Shown here: positions 40,701 through 48,575 of the stretch, in pieces
Position numbering within the stretch: the first letter of the stretch is position 1
Layout of the letters: each line of letters begins with the position of its first letter
From: Streptomyces sp. CBMA152
Lineage (GTDB): Bacteria > Actinomycetota > Actinomycetes > Streptomycetales > Streptomycetaceae
Assembly: GCF_014596475.1 (NCBI RefSeq)
Contig: NZ_MECJ01000019.1
Coordinates: forward strand, 62,001 to 126,000
DNA: 64,000 nt
Direction of reading: 5' to 3'
The notes under the pieces: generated by a model
What the model saw: the letters and a program-made list of their open reading frames with translations, nothing else
What the model was told of the DNA's origin: nothing
Databases searched by the model: none
Translations under genes and position numbers: made by a program

Positions 40701-41159
40701 TCAGCAACCGCAGACCGCACCGGCGGCAACCGGCGCAGTAAGCGGATCCGGGGCCCCGCGCCGCACCCCGTCGACGTCCTCCACCGCGAACCCTTCCCGC
40801 GACCAGTACTCGAACCCGCCCAACATCTCCTTCACCTGATACCCCAGAGACGCGAACGCGTACGCCGCCCGGGTAGCCCCATTGCACCCCGGCCCCCAGC
40901 AATACGTGACAACCACGCTCCCGGCCGGCAAGGCCCCCGCCACGATGTCGTCGGTGGGCAGGTGCACGGCCCCCGGTATGTGCCCCTGCGCCCACGCCTC
41001 GGCGCTGCGACTGTCGACGAGGACGAACCCGCCCGCACCGCTCTCGATGTCCGCGTGAACGTCGGCCACGTCGGCCTCGAAGGTGAAGCGACGGTGGAAG
41101 TGGGCGGCGGCGACGGCCGGATCGGCGGGCGGGGTGCGCAGCACCTTGGAAACGGTCAT
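40701..41159 (-). CDS. Rhodanese-like sulfurtransferase
   Basis: A 152-residue single-domain rhodanese from ATG 41159. GGFVLVDSRSAEAWAQGHIPGAVHLP and the active-site loop VVTYCWGPGCNGATRAAYA (catalytic Cys in TYCWGPG) identify it. The C-terminus has AAGAVCGC, adding two cysteines. Rhodaneses move sulfane sulfur or, in non-sulfur pathways, act as small phosphatase-like or binding proteins. It is the last gene of the twelve-gene leftward operon and overlaps the transporter gene by 4 bp, so it may contribute sulfur or a tailoring step. Its exact role is unknown. Confidence 0.88.
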   Translation of the reverse strand: MTVSKVLRTPPADPAVAAAHFHRRFTFEADVADVHADIESGAGGFVLVDSRSAEAWAQGHIPGAVHLPTDDIVAGALPAGSVVVTYCWGPGCNGATRAAYAFASLGYQVKEMLGGFEYWSREGFAVEDVDGVRRGAPDPLTAPVAAGAVCGC

Positions 41160-41998
41160 GAGCGTGAACTCCTCAGAGGAAGGGAAAAAGCTACGAACAG
41201 AAAAATGGCCGCAGTGGCCAGGCCAGGACCGAGCAGCAGAACCGGCAGAGGAAGCCCCGTGGCGAGAGCCCCCAGAGCGAGCACCGCACCCGGCACCCGA
41301 CTGGCCCGCCGCCCCGTGAGCTCGGCCCAACGGACGCCGGTGGCCCGGAGATTGGTGCAGCAGTAGAGCAGACAGAGAACGGCGGACGCGACGCCAAGGC
41401 CGGGGGGTACGGGCAGGACGCGCCCGGGCGGGTGCAACACGAGCGCGTACAACACCGCCGCCACGGCGACCGCACCCAACACACTCCCAAGCCGCACACC
41501 CACCACCCCCTCCAACCCCACCCACCCGAACAACAACGGCACCGCCACCACCACCGCAGGCCAACCAGCCGTCGGCGAGCCGGGGTTGGCCGGGCCGCAC
41601 AGCCACCACACCGCCGCCGCCCCCAGCACCAGCCACAACCGCACCCGGCAAACCACCCCCGGCGGCGTCCACACCGCCCCCACCGCCAGCACGGCCACCG
41701 CGACCACGTACGGCTCTCGCCCCACGAACCGGCCCGCGCCGAGCGCCACGGCTGCCTGGCCGGTGGCGATCCCCGCGAAGTACAGGGCGTTCACGGCCCG
41801 GGCCGAACGGCCGCCGAGCCGGGCCCGTACGAACGCGACCGGGCCATCCGCAGACGTACCCCCCACCCGCGCCACCAGCACGCACCACCCGGCCAGCACG
41901 GTCGCGAGCACCAGCCCGGTCACCGGCGGCACCCGCCCCAGCGCCTCGGGCAGCAGCAGCACGCCCAGGCCCAGCACCGCGCCCAGCGGGCCCGTCAC
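41156..41998 (-). CDS. APC-like membrane transporter, short form
   Basis: A 280-residue integral membrane protein from GTG 41998, overlapping the MetRS-like gene stop. About eight hydrophobic helices are visible, beginning GPLGAVLGLGVLLLPEALG, resembling the N-terminal part of amino acid/polyamine/organocation transporters. Typical members have 12 helices and over 400 residues, so this is a shortened version. It probably moves an amino acid precursor or the product across the membrane. Family assignment is tentative because the consensus motifs are weak. Confidence 0.65.
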   Translation of the reverse strand: MTGPLGAVLGLGVLLLPEALGRVPPVTGLVLATVLAGWCVLVARVGGTSADGPVAFVRARLGGRSARAVNALYFAGIATGQAAVALGAGRFVGREPYVVAVAVLAVGAVWTPPGVVCRVRLWLVLGAAAVWWLCGPANPGSPTAGWPAVVVAVPLLFGWVGLEGVVGVRLGSVLGAVAVAAVLYALVLHPPGRVLPVPPGLGVASAVLCLLYCCTNLRATGVRWAELTGRRASRVPGAVLALGALATGLPLPVLLLGPGLATAAIFLFVAFSLPLRSSRS

Positions 41999-43632
41999 GA
42001 CAGCTCGTGGAAGAACAGCGGCACCGACCCCGGCACCGCCGTGCCCTCCGGCAGCAATTCCCCCTCCAGCAGGGCCCATTCGGGCATCCGGGTCGCCTGG
42101 TTCACCGGCAGGCCGAGGTGGCCCGCCAGGAACGCCGACCAGCCCGGCATCAGCGGCGCCGCCGCCACCGCGACCGCCGCCAACAGCTCGGCGTGTGCGG
42201 CGAGCCGGGACGCGTACTGCTCGCGCGGGGCCGAGGCTCGCAGCAGCGCCAGCTCGCGGAGGTCGTCCGTCGCCCGGTCCACGACCGTGGCGATCGCCGC
42301 CGCCGCCCGCTGCGGCGAGAACGCCTCCGCGCCCAGGGCGGCTGCGATCTCCCGGGGCAACGCGTCCCGTTCGGCCCTGAGCGGGTCGCCGCCCCCGGCG
42401 GGAACCGTCGAGTCGAAGTCCTGCGACAGGAGGTCGAGGACCGTGTCCGTCCACCGCTCGATGCCGCCCGCGAGGACCGTGCTCATCGTGTCCGCGAACT
42501 CCTTCATGGAGAAGTTGTTCTGCTCCCGCTCGGGGCCGGTCAGGCACAGGTGGAAGCGGAGCGCGTCGGCGTTCACCCGGCGCAGGAACTCGCCGCCCCA
42601 GATCGCGTGGCCCCGGCTGGTGGAGAACTTGTCGCCCTCAAGACGGTAGAACTCGTTGATCACCACCTGGGACGGGAGCGTCAGTTCGCCCTGGGCGAGC
42701 AGCAGCGCCGGCCACAGCACCGCGTGCGAGAACGAGCAGTCGAAGCCGATGAAGTTGATCAGCTGGGTGGAGCGGTCGGTCCACAGGCGCTCCCACTCCC
42801 CCTCGTCGCCCTCAGACGCCGTCAGCCTCGCAGTCGCCGCCGCGTAGCCCCAGATTCCGCTGAACCAGGTGTCGAGGATGTGGCCCTCCCAGCCGGGCAG
42901 CGGCACCGGGACGCCGTACGTCGCCTCGCGGCTGATCGGGGTGGCCGGGAGCGCCCGCTCGAACAGGCCGTCCAGGTACTCCCGCAGCCTCGGCCGCCAC
43001 TCCGCCTTCGCCTGGGCCGAGGCGTAATAGCCCTCCAGCCGCTCGCGGTAGTTCTCCAGCGGGAAGACGATCCGGCGCAGGGTGGTCGTCCGAGGCGTCT
43101 TCCAGCACGCCGTGCACTTCGGTGCCGCCAACCCCGCCGGGTCCTGCGGCAGGCCGCACGCCTCGCAGTACACGCCGTCCGACGGCTCGGCGCAGAACTG
43201 GCACTCGCCGCGCACCTCCGCCTCGTACAAGTAGCGCGAGCAGTCCTCGCAGTGGAAGACCGGGAGCTCCTGGACCTCAAGCGCGCCCGACTCCCACAGT
43301 TCGAGGAAGAAGCGCTGGACGAAGGCCGTGTGGGTCTCGTCGGTGAGCGGGCGGGTGAACCAGTCGTGGTGCATCGCGCCCAGCGACAGCGTCTCCTCCA
43401 TGCGGTCGCCGAAGAGTTTCGCCGTGGGGTACGCGGTCGAGTCGATCTCGGCGGCGCGGCGCGGGACGTAGCAGGAGTGCTCGTCGGAGTAACCGACGTA
43501 GTGCACGTCGTGGCCGACCTGGCGCAGATGGCGGGTGAGGACGTCGGCGCCGAGGAAGGGGCCGGAGAGATGGCCGAGGTGGAGGTCGCCGTTGGGGTTC
43601 GGCGGGGCGCTGGTGACTACGTACGAGGTCAT
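41995..43632 (-). CDS. Methionyl-tRNA synthetase paralogue (hydrazine-forming type)
   Basis: A 545-residue class I aminoacyl-tRNA synthetase homologue from ATG 43632. The HIGH motif is HLGH (residues 18-21), zinc-binding cysteines occur in FHCEDCSRYLYEA and GECQFCAEPSDGVYCEACGL (about 135-165), and the KMSKS loop is changed to KFSTSR near residue 340. Housekeeping MetRS has KMSKS. In s56-p1 and related pathways a MetRS-like domain fused to a cupin joins N6-hydroxylysine to another amino acid by an N-N bond. Here a separate cupin gene is three genes upstream in the same operon. I infer the same chemistry with split domains; a resistance MetRS is the alternative. Confidence 0.85.
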   Translation of the reverse strand: MTSYVVTSAPPNPNGDLHLGHLSGPFLGADVLTRHLRQVGHDVHYVGYSDEHSCYVPRRAAEIDSTAYPTAKLFGDRMEETLSLGAMHHDWFTRPLTDETHTAFVQRFFLELWESGALEVQELPVFHCEDCSRYLYEAEVRGECQFCAEPSDGVYCEACGLPQDPAGLAAPKCTACWKTPRTTTLRRIVFPLENYRERLEGYYASAQAKAEWRPRLREYLDGLFERALPATPISREATYGVPVPLPGWEGHILDTWFSGIWGYAAATARLTASEGDEGEWERLWTDRSTQLINFIGFDCSFSHAVLWPALLLAQGELTLPSQVVINEFYRLEGDKFSTSRGHAIWGGEFLRRVNADALRFHLCLTGPEREQNNFSMKEFADTMSTVLAGGIERWTDTVLDLLSQDFDSTVPAGGGDPLRAERDALPREIAAALGAEAFSPQRAAAAIATVVDRATDDLRELALLRASAPREQYASRLAAHAELLAAVAVAAAPLMPGWSAFLAGHLGLPVNQATRMPEWALLEGELLPEGTAVPGSVPLFFHELS

Positions 43633-44231
43633 GAGGTGGGGGTTCCTTCGGAGAAGTCGGAGAAGAGGGTGGTTTCCAGGGGCGGGAGCGCGTACGAGGT
43701 CGCCGCGACCACCCGGCTGCGCGGCGGCAGGTCGTCGAGGACGACCGAGTGCGCGCCGATGCGGGAGTCGGCGCCGACGGTGACCGGGCCGAGCACGCTG
43801 GCGCCGGTGCCGATGACCACGCGGTCGCCGATCACCGGGTGGCGGCGCGCCCCGGACGGGCGGCGCAGGTCCTTCCACCAGCCGACCGAGCCGAGGGTGA
43901 CCTGGTGGTAGAGCATCACGTCGTCGCCGATGCGCACGGTCTCGCCGATGACCACGGCCGTACCGTGGTCGACGAAGAACCGGCGGCCGATCCGCGCGCC
44001 CGGGTGGATCTCGATCCCGGAGACCGCGCGGGCCAGCAGCGACAGGGCGCGGGCCGACACCCGGTGGCCCCGGTTCCACAGCCGGTGCGCGATCCGGTAC
44101 GTCCACAGGGCGTGGATGTGCGGGTAGAGCAGCACCTCGGCGCGCGAGCGGGCCGCCGGGTCCTTGGCGAGGACGGTCGCCACGTCCTCGGCGAGCACCG
44201 CCCGGATCCGCCGCTTGTCACATGTGGTCAT
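43629..44231 (-). CDS. CysE-like serine O-acyltransferase family protein
   Basis: A 200-residue left-handed beta-helix acetyltransferase from ATG 44231. The N-terminus LLYPHIHALWTYRIAHRLWNRG and the hexapeptide region GIEIHPGARIGRRFFVDHGTAVVIGETVRIG match serine acetyltransferase. VGWWKDLRRPSGARRHPVIGDRVVIGTG completes the coil. It would acetylate a hydroxyl or amine using acetyl-CoA. In this operon it may activate serine or protect a biosynthetic amine or hydrazine rather than serve cysteine synthesis. It overlaps the flavin oxidase gene by 14 bp and the MetRS-like gene by 4 bp. Confidence 0.85.
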   Translation of the reverse strand: MTTCDKRRIRAVLAEDVATVLAKDPAARSRAEVLLYPHIHALWTYRIAHRLWNRGHRVSARALSLLARAVSGIEIHPGARIGRRFFVDHGTAVVIGETVRIGDDVMLYHQVTLGSVGWWKDLRRPSGARRHPVIGDRVVIGTGASVLGPVTVGADSRIGAHSVVLDDLPPRSRVVAATSYALPPLETTLFSDFSEGTPTS

Positions 44232-45426
44232 ACGGCGCCTCCGGCCGGATCGGGCGGCCCGCGAGGAACCGCTGCGGGCGGTAGGGCTCCAGGAGCTCCT
44301 GGACCGCCTTGCCGGGGACGGCCCCGCCCTCGACGATCTCCTTGGCGGCGAGCTCCGCGACGGCGGGCGCGAGCTTGAAGCCGCCGCCGCTGAAGCCGAG
44401 CGCCAGGTAGAGGCCGTCGGGGCCGGCCGCGCCGACCACCGGGCGCTTGTCGGGGGTGTAGCCGTCGAGGCCGGAGCGGGTGCCCGCCAGCGGCGCGGTG
44501 GCCGCCGCCGGGACCCGGTCCGCGATGGCGTTCAGAGCGGACTCCAGCTCGGCCTCGGTCAACGGCTCTACATCGCGGCCGAGTTCGGTGTCCGGCTTGC
44601 TGGGGACGCCGAAGTAGAAGCGGTCCAGGCCGTCCGGCCGGAAGTAGCTGCCGGTGGTGTCGTCGATGCAGGTCGGTACGGAGGCGGCCGCGCCACGCCG
44701 CCCGGCGCCGGGCAGTTCGGCCTGGGCCAGGCCGATGCGGCGCGCGGTGACGGGGATGTGGATCCCGAGGTACTCGGCGGGCGCCGAGCCCCAGGCGCCC
44801 CCGGCCAGCACCACCAGGGGCGCGTCGATACGGCCGATGGAGGTGAGCACCCCGGTGACGGTGCCCGCGTGCTCCAGGACCTTCAGGGCCCGGATGCCCT
44901 CGGAGGGCGAGACGCCGAGCCGGTAGGCGGCGGTGAGCAGCGAGGCGGACGCCGCCATCGGGTCGGCGTAGCCGCCCTCCGGCTCGTACGCGGCGAGCGC
45001 CACGCCCTCGGTCCGCAGCCCGGGGTACAGCTCCTTCAGCTCGGCGGGCTCGATCACCTCGACCCGGCGGTAGCCCGCGGCCTCGGTGGCGGCGGCCGCG
45101 TTGAAGCGCAGGTCCGCCGCGTGCTCCTCACCGACGAGCATGACGAAGCCGGTACGGCGGTAACCGCAGTCGCCGCCGATGACGTCCGACCACTGCTCGA
45201 AGACGGGCAGGCTGCGGGCGGCCAGGCGGGTGTCGGCGCGTGCGGTGTGGTGCAGTCGCAGCAGGCCGCCGGAGCGGGAGGTGGCGCCCTGGGCGTTGAC
45301 CCGGCCCTGGTCGCACAGGACGATCCGGCCGATCCCGGCGAGCGCCAGCTGATGGGCGATGGCCGCGCCGATCACCCCGCCGCCGACGACGACCGCGTCG
45401 GCGTGCGCGTGGACGATGGGACTCAT
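44218..45426 (-). CDS. FAD-dependent amine oxidase (DadA/Spb39-like)
   Basis: A 402-residue D-amino-acid-oxidase-fold flavoprotein from ATG 45426. The FAD-binding DAVVVGGGVIGAAIAHQLAL lies at about residues 11-30. VLAGGAWGSAPAEYLG and the C-terminal GYTPDKRPVVGAAGPDGLYLALG are family blocks. In s56-p1 biosynthesis a homologous oxidase cleaves the hydrazine-linked lysine adduct to release hydrazinoacetic acid and an aldehyde. The gene sits between the cupin gene and the acyltransferase gene with overlaps on both sides, fully in line with that role. Glycine or sarcosine oxidase activity is the general alternative. Confidence 0.87.
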   Translation of the reverse strand: MSPIVHAHADAVVVGGGVIGAAIAHQLALAGIGRIVLCDQGRVNAQGATSRSGGLLRLHHTARADTRLAARSLPVFEQWSDVIGGDCGYRRTGFVMLVGEEHAADLRFNAAAATEAAGYRRVEVIEPAELKELYPGLRTEGVALAAYEPEGGYADPMAASASLLTAAYRLGVSPSEGIRALKVLEHAGTVTGVLTSIGRIDAPLVVLAGGAWGSAPAEYLGIHIPVTARRIGLAQAELPGAGRRGAAASVPTCIDDTTGSYFRPDGLDRFYFGVPSKPDTELGRDVEPLTEAELESALNAIADRVPAAATAPLAGTRSGLDGYTPDKRPVVGAAGPDGLYLALGFSGGGFKLAPAVAELAAKEIVEGGAVPGKAVQELLEPYRPQRFLAGRPIRPEAPYDHM

Positions 45427-45836
45427 GCGCCCGCCGCCACAGCGCTGTCGTCGATCCCGAACTCGGCCGCCCACTTGGCCCGTTCACGCGCCACCGCCTC
45501 CGCGCCGCCCCACCAGATGGTGACGAACCGCAGCTTGGTGTCGCCGTCGTTGGTGAGGTCGTGGTCCTGGAACGGGGTGATGAAGACCGTCTCCCCGGCC
45601 CGCACCCGCTGCCGCTCCTCGCCGATCCGCATCACGCCGCTGCCCTCGACGATGAAGAACATCTCGTTCTCGTCGTGGTGGTGCGGCGTGGAGGTGGCGC
45701 CGGGCGCGACGTCGACCCAGGCCCCGCCCCAGCCGGGCTCGGCCACCGCGTCGGGCCAGGGGAAGATCCGCCGCCCGCTGACGTTGTACGGCTCCTCGAA
45801 GACCATGTCGTCGTCGTGAGCGCTGAAGATGTGCAT
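45423..45836 (-). CDS. Cupin, likely hydrazine synthetase partner
   Basis: A 137-residue single-domain cupin from ATG 45836. The metal-binding motif is TPHHHDENEMFFIVEGSG near residues 50-67 with the second motif ITPFQDHDLTNDGD near 95. In the s56-p1 enzyme Spb40 a cupin and a MetRS-like domain are fused and together form the N-N bond from N6-hydroxylysine and glycine. Here both parts are separate genes in one operon. The cupin probably binds zinc and rearranges the ester intermediate made by the MetRS-like partner. It overlaps the oxidase gene by 4 bp and lies 30 bp after the N-hydroxylase gene. Confidence 0.85.
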   Translation of the reverse strand: MHIFSAHDDDMVFEEPYNVSGRRIFPWPDAVAEPGWGGAWVDVAPGATSTPHHHDENEMFFIVEGSGVMRIGEERQRVRAGETVFITPFQDHDLTNDGDTKLRFVTIWWGGAEAVARERAKWAAEFGIDDSAVAAGA

Positions 45837-45866
45837 GCGTACGGGTCCAATCGAAGTGTCGGGAGT

Positions 45867-47162
45867 TCAGGCGGCGACGGGCTGCCGCAGGCGGCTGCGC
45901 AGATCGCGGTGGATGGTGTCGGCCTTGGCGGCCATCTGGCTGAAGGAGGTGGCGCTGCCGATGCCGTGCCGCCACTCGGTGAGACCGTCGAGATAGATCC
46001 CGACCTCGCAGTCGTCGGTGGTCCCGGCCCGGTAGGCGCGGGTCACCTCGGGTCGGCCCTGGTCGTCGAGCTTCAAGTACGTTGAGAATGCGGCCAGTTG
46101 CTCAGGAAGGGCCGCCTCGCGGTAACCCGTGCAGACCACCACCGCGTCCACCTCGATACGGCCGCGCTCCCCGGTGAAGACCTCCTCGGTCTCCAGGAGC
46201 ACCCGCTCCCCGTCGACGTCCAGGCCGGTGATCTCGGTGCGCTTGTGCATGTGCAGGCGCTGGCGCCCGGTGAAGCGGTCCTGGTAGACCGCCTGGTAGA
46301 GCGCGGTGGAGACGTCCGGGTCGACGGCCGCGTAGTTGGTGGCGCGGGCCTGGCCCAGCGCGCGCTCGCGCTGCTCGCCCTCCAGGCCGTAGAAGTAGTC
46401 GGTCTCGTCGGGGAAGTAGACCTCGTTGCTGAAGTGGCCGAGCTCGTACATCCGGAAGCCCGCGTGGCGTACGACCGAGTGGATCTCGGCGTCGGGGTTC
46501 CGCGCGGCCAGGTGCAGCACGATCTCGCCCGCCGTCTGGCCCGCGCCGATCACCGCGACCCGCCGCAGCGGGCCGAGCGCGGCCAGGGACGGAAGCAACC
46601 GGGAGGCGTGGAAGACGCGCTCGCCCAGATACGGGCGGAACGTGTCGGGAACGTACGCCTCATGGCCGGTCGCCAGCGCCACATTGCGGCCCTCGACGGA
46701 GTGCAGCGAGCCGTCGCGGGTGTCGCGGGAGACCACCCGCGCGGACCGCACCCGCCCGTCCGCGTCGGCCAGCGGCTCCACCGCGACCACCTCGCGGTGG
46801 TAGTCCACCGGGCCGCGCACCTGCCGGGCCGCCCACTGCACGTAGTCCGACCACTCCAGGCGGCTGACATAGCCGCCCATCAGCGTGAACGGGTAGAAAC
46901 GGTCGCTCTGTTGGAGGTAGTGCGCGAACGTGAAGCGGGAGCGGGCGTCGCGCGGGGTGGCGAAGTCGCGCAGGAAGTGGTGCTGGATGTCGGTACCGGG
47001 CAGCACGAGGTTGGGCTGCCAGGCCGAGTCGGCGGCCTTCTCCAGATAGCGGGCGGCGAGCGGAGCGCCGCCGGTCGCGTCGTCGTGGTCCTCGACGGCG
47101 GCCGCGAGCGCGATCCCGGACGGCCCGAAGCCCGCGACGACCAGGTCCTGGACGTCCGTCAT
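45867..47162 (-). CDS. Lysine/ornithine N-monooxygenase 1
   Basis: A 431-residue flavin-dependent N-hydroxylating monooxygenase from ATG 47162. The FAD loop is VVAGFGPSGIALAAAVED near residues 8-25, substrate-side blocks are LPGTDIQHHFLRDFATPRD and FAHYLQQSDRFYPF, and the NADPH loop is VAVIGAGQTAGEIVLHLA near residue 205. The C-terminal CTGYREAALPEQ contains the usual ATGY-like motif. Such enzymes convert lysine or ornithine to the omega-N-hydroxy form, the substrate of hydrazine synthetases. The 4-bp overlap with the aminotransferase gene shows tight coupling. Which of the two hydroxylases serves N-N bond formation is not clear. Confidence 0.9.
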   Translation of the reverse strand: MTDVQDLVVAGFGPSGIALAAAVEDHDDATGGAPLAARYLEKAADSAWQPNLVLPGTDIQHHFLRDFATPRDARSRFTFAHYLQQSDRFYPFTLMGGYVSRLEWSDYVQWAARQVRGPVDYHREVVAVEPLADADGRVRSARVVSRDTRDGSLHSVEGRNVALATGHEAYVPDTFRPYLGERVFHASRLLPSLAALGPLRRVAVIGAGQTAGEIVLHLAARNPDAEIHSVVRHAGFRMYELGHFSNEVYFPDETDYFYGLEGEQRERALGQARATNYAAVDPDVSTALYQAVYQDRFTGRQRLHMHKRTEITGLDVDGERVLLETEEVFTGERGRIEVDAVVVCTGYREAALPEQLAAFSTYLKLDDQGRPEVTRAYRAGTTDDCEVGIYLDGLTEWRHGIGSATSFSQMAAKADTIHRDLRSRLRQPVAA

Positions 47163-48556
47163 CGCGCACCCCCGAGCGAGAGCCCGGCCAGCGCCGCCGT
47201 CAGCGACTCGCGCAGGATGCGGCCCGCCGTGTCGATCTCGTACGCCGTGCAGTTGAGCGGCGGCAGCATCCGTACGACACAGTCGTCGCGGCCGCCGAGC
47301 TCGACGATCAGGCCCCGGCTCACCGCCTCCCACTGCACCCGCTTGGCCAGCGCCGTGGCGGGGCGGCCGGTCGCCGGGTCGGTGAGCTCGACGCCGGTCA
47401 TCAACCCGAGCCCGCGCACGTCGGCCACGTACGCGCTGAGCGCGCGCAGGTCCTGGAGGTGGACCATCAGCTGGTCGGCGCGGGCCCGGACGTTCTCCAG
47501 GATCCGCTCGCGCCGGACCACCTTCATGGTGGCGACCCCGGCCGCGAAGGCGGGCTGGTTGCCGCGGAAGGTGCCGGAGTGGGCGCCGGGCGCCCAGGTG
47601 TCCAGCTTCTTGTCGTAGAGGATGACGGCGGCGGGCAGGCCCATGCCGCTGAGCGCCTTGGACGCGCAGACCACGTCCGGCTCGATGCCGTACTGCTCGA
47701 AGGCGAACCAGGTGCCGGTGCGGCCGCAGCCGGACTGCACCTCGTCGACGATCAGCGGGATACCGAGCCGCCGGGTCACCTCGCGCACCCGCTGGACGAA
47801 CTCCACGTCGGCCGGGATCACACCGCCCTCGCCCTGGACGAGCTCCATGATGACGGCGGCGGGCAGCGTGATGCCGCCGTTGACGTCGGTGAGCGCGCGC
47901 TCCAGGAAGGCCGCGCAGTTCACCTGGCAGCTGTCGCGCTTGAGGCCGAGGGGGCAGTTGTGGCAGTTCGAATACGGGAAGAAGTGCACCCCGGGCATCC
48001 GGCCGCGTACCGGCTCCTTCTGCTCGACGAGACCGGTCACGCTCATCGCGGCCATGGTGGCGCCGTGGAAGCCGCCCTGGAAGGTGATGATCTCCTCGCG
48101 GCCGGTGGCGGTCTTGCAGAGCTTGAGGGCCGCGTCCACGGCGTTGGCGCCGGTCGGGCCGCAGAAGTGGATCCGGGTGCGCTCGCGCATCGGCTCCGGC
48201 AGCATGCCGATGGTCAGCTCGGTGAACTCGTCCTTGACCGGGGTCGGGAAGTCGAGGCCGTGCACGAACTCGTCGAGCTGGCGGTGGGCGGCGGCCAGCG
48301 GCTCGGGGTGGTTGTGGCCGAGCGAGAGGACGCCCGCGCCGCTGAGGAAGTCGAGGAAGACGTTGCCGTCCAGGTCCTCCACGTAACTGCCCCGGCCGCG
48401 GCGGATCGCGATGGGGAGTTTGCGGGGGTAGGAGCGGGAGTTGGACTCTCGGGCGGCCTGGCGGCCCAGGAGCTCGGCGCTGCGGGGGCCCGGCAGGGAG
48501 CCGGTGACGCGCGGGCCGGTGAAGCCGGGCGCCGCGTGGTCGACGGTGGCGGTCAT
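47159..48556 (-). CDS. Class III aminotransferase (diaminobutyrate type)
   Basis: A 465-residue PLP enzyme from ATG 48556. LFLDFLSGAGVLSLGHNHPE-like residues (FLDFLSGAGVLSLGHNHPEP), FCGPTGANAVDAALKLCKT, the cysteine-rich CHNCPLGLKRDSCQVNC and the PLP lysine in DVVCASKALSGMGLP near residue 288 match diaminobutyrate-2-oxoglutarate transaminases such as DABA synthases. It would make 2,4-diaminobutyrate from aspartate semialdehyde and glutamate, or transaminate a related omega-amino acid. The product may be a building block of the peptide. It lies between the two N-hydroxylase genes. Confidence 0.9.
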   Translation of the reverse strand: MTATVDHAAPGFTGPRVTGSLPGPRSAELLGRQAARESNSRSYPRKLPIAIRRGRGSYVEDLDGNVFLDFLSGAGVLSLGHNHPEPLAAAHRQLDEFVHGLDFPTPVKDEFTELTIGMLPEPMRERTRIHFCGPTGANAVDAALKLCKTATGREEIITFQGGFHGATMAAMSVTGLVEQKEPVRGRMPGVHFFPYSNCHNCPLGLKRDSCQVNCAAFLERALTDVNGGITLPAAVIMELVQGEGGVIPADVEFVQRVREVTRRLGIPLIVDEVQSGCGRTGTWFAFEQYGIEPDVVCASKALSGMGLPAAVILYDKKLDTWAPGAHSGTFRGNQPAFAAGVATMKVVRRERILENVRARADQLMVHLQDLRALSAYVADVRGLGLMTGVELTDPATGRPATALAKRVQWEAVSRGLIVELGGRDDCVVRMLPPLNCTAYEIDTAGRILRESLTAALAGLSLGGAR

Positions 48557-48575
48557 GAGGATCGTGTCTTTCCGG

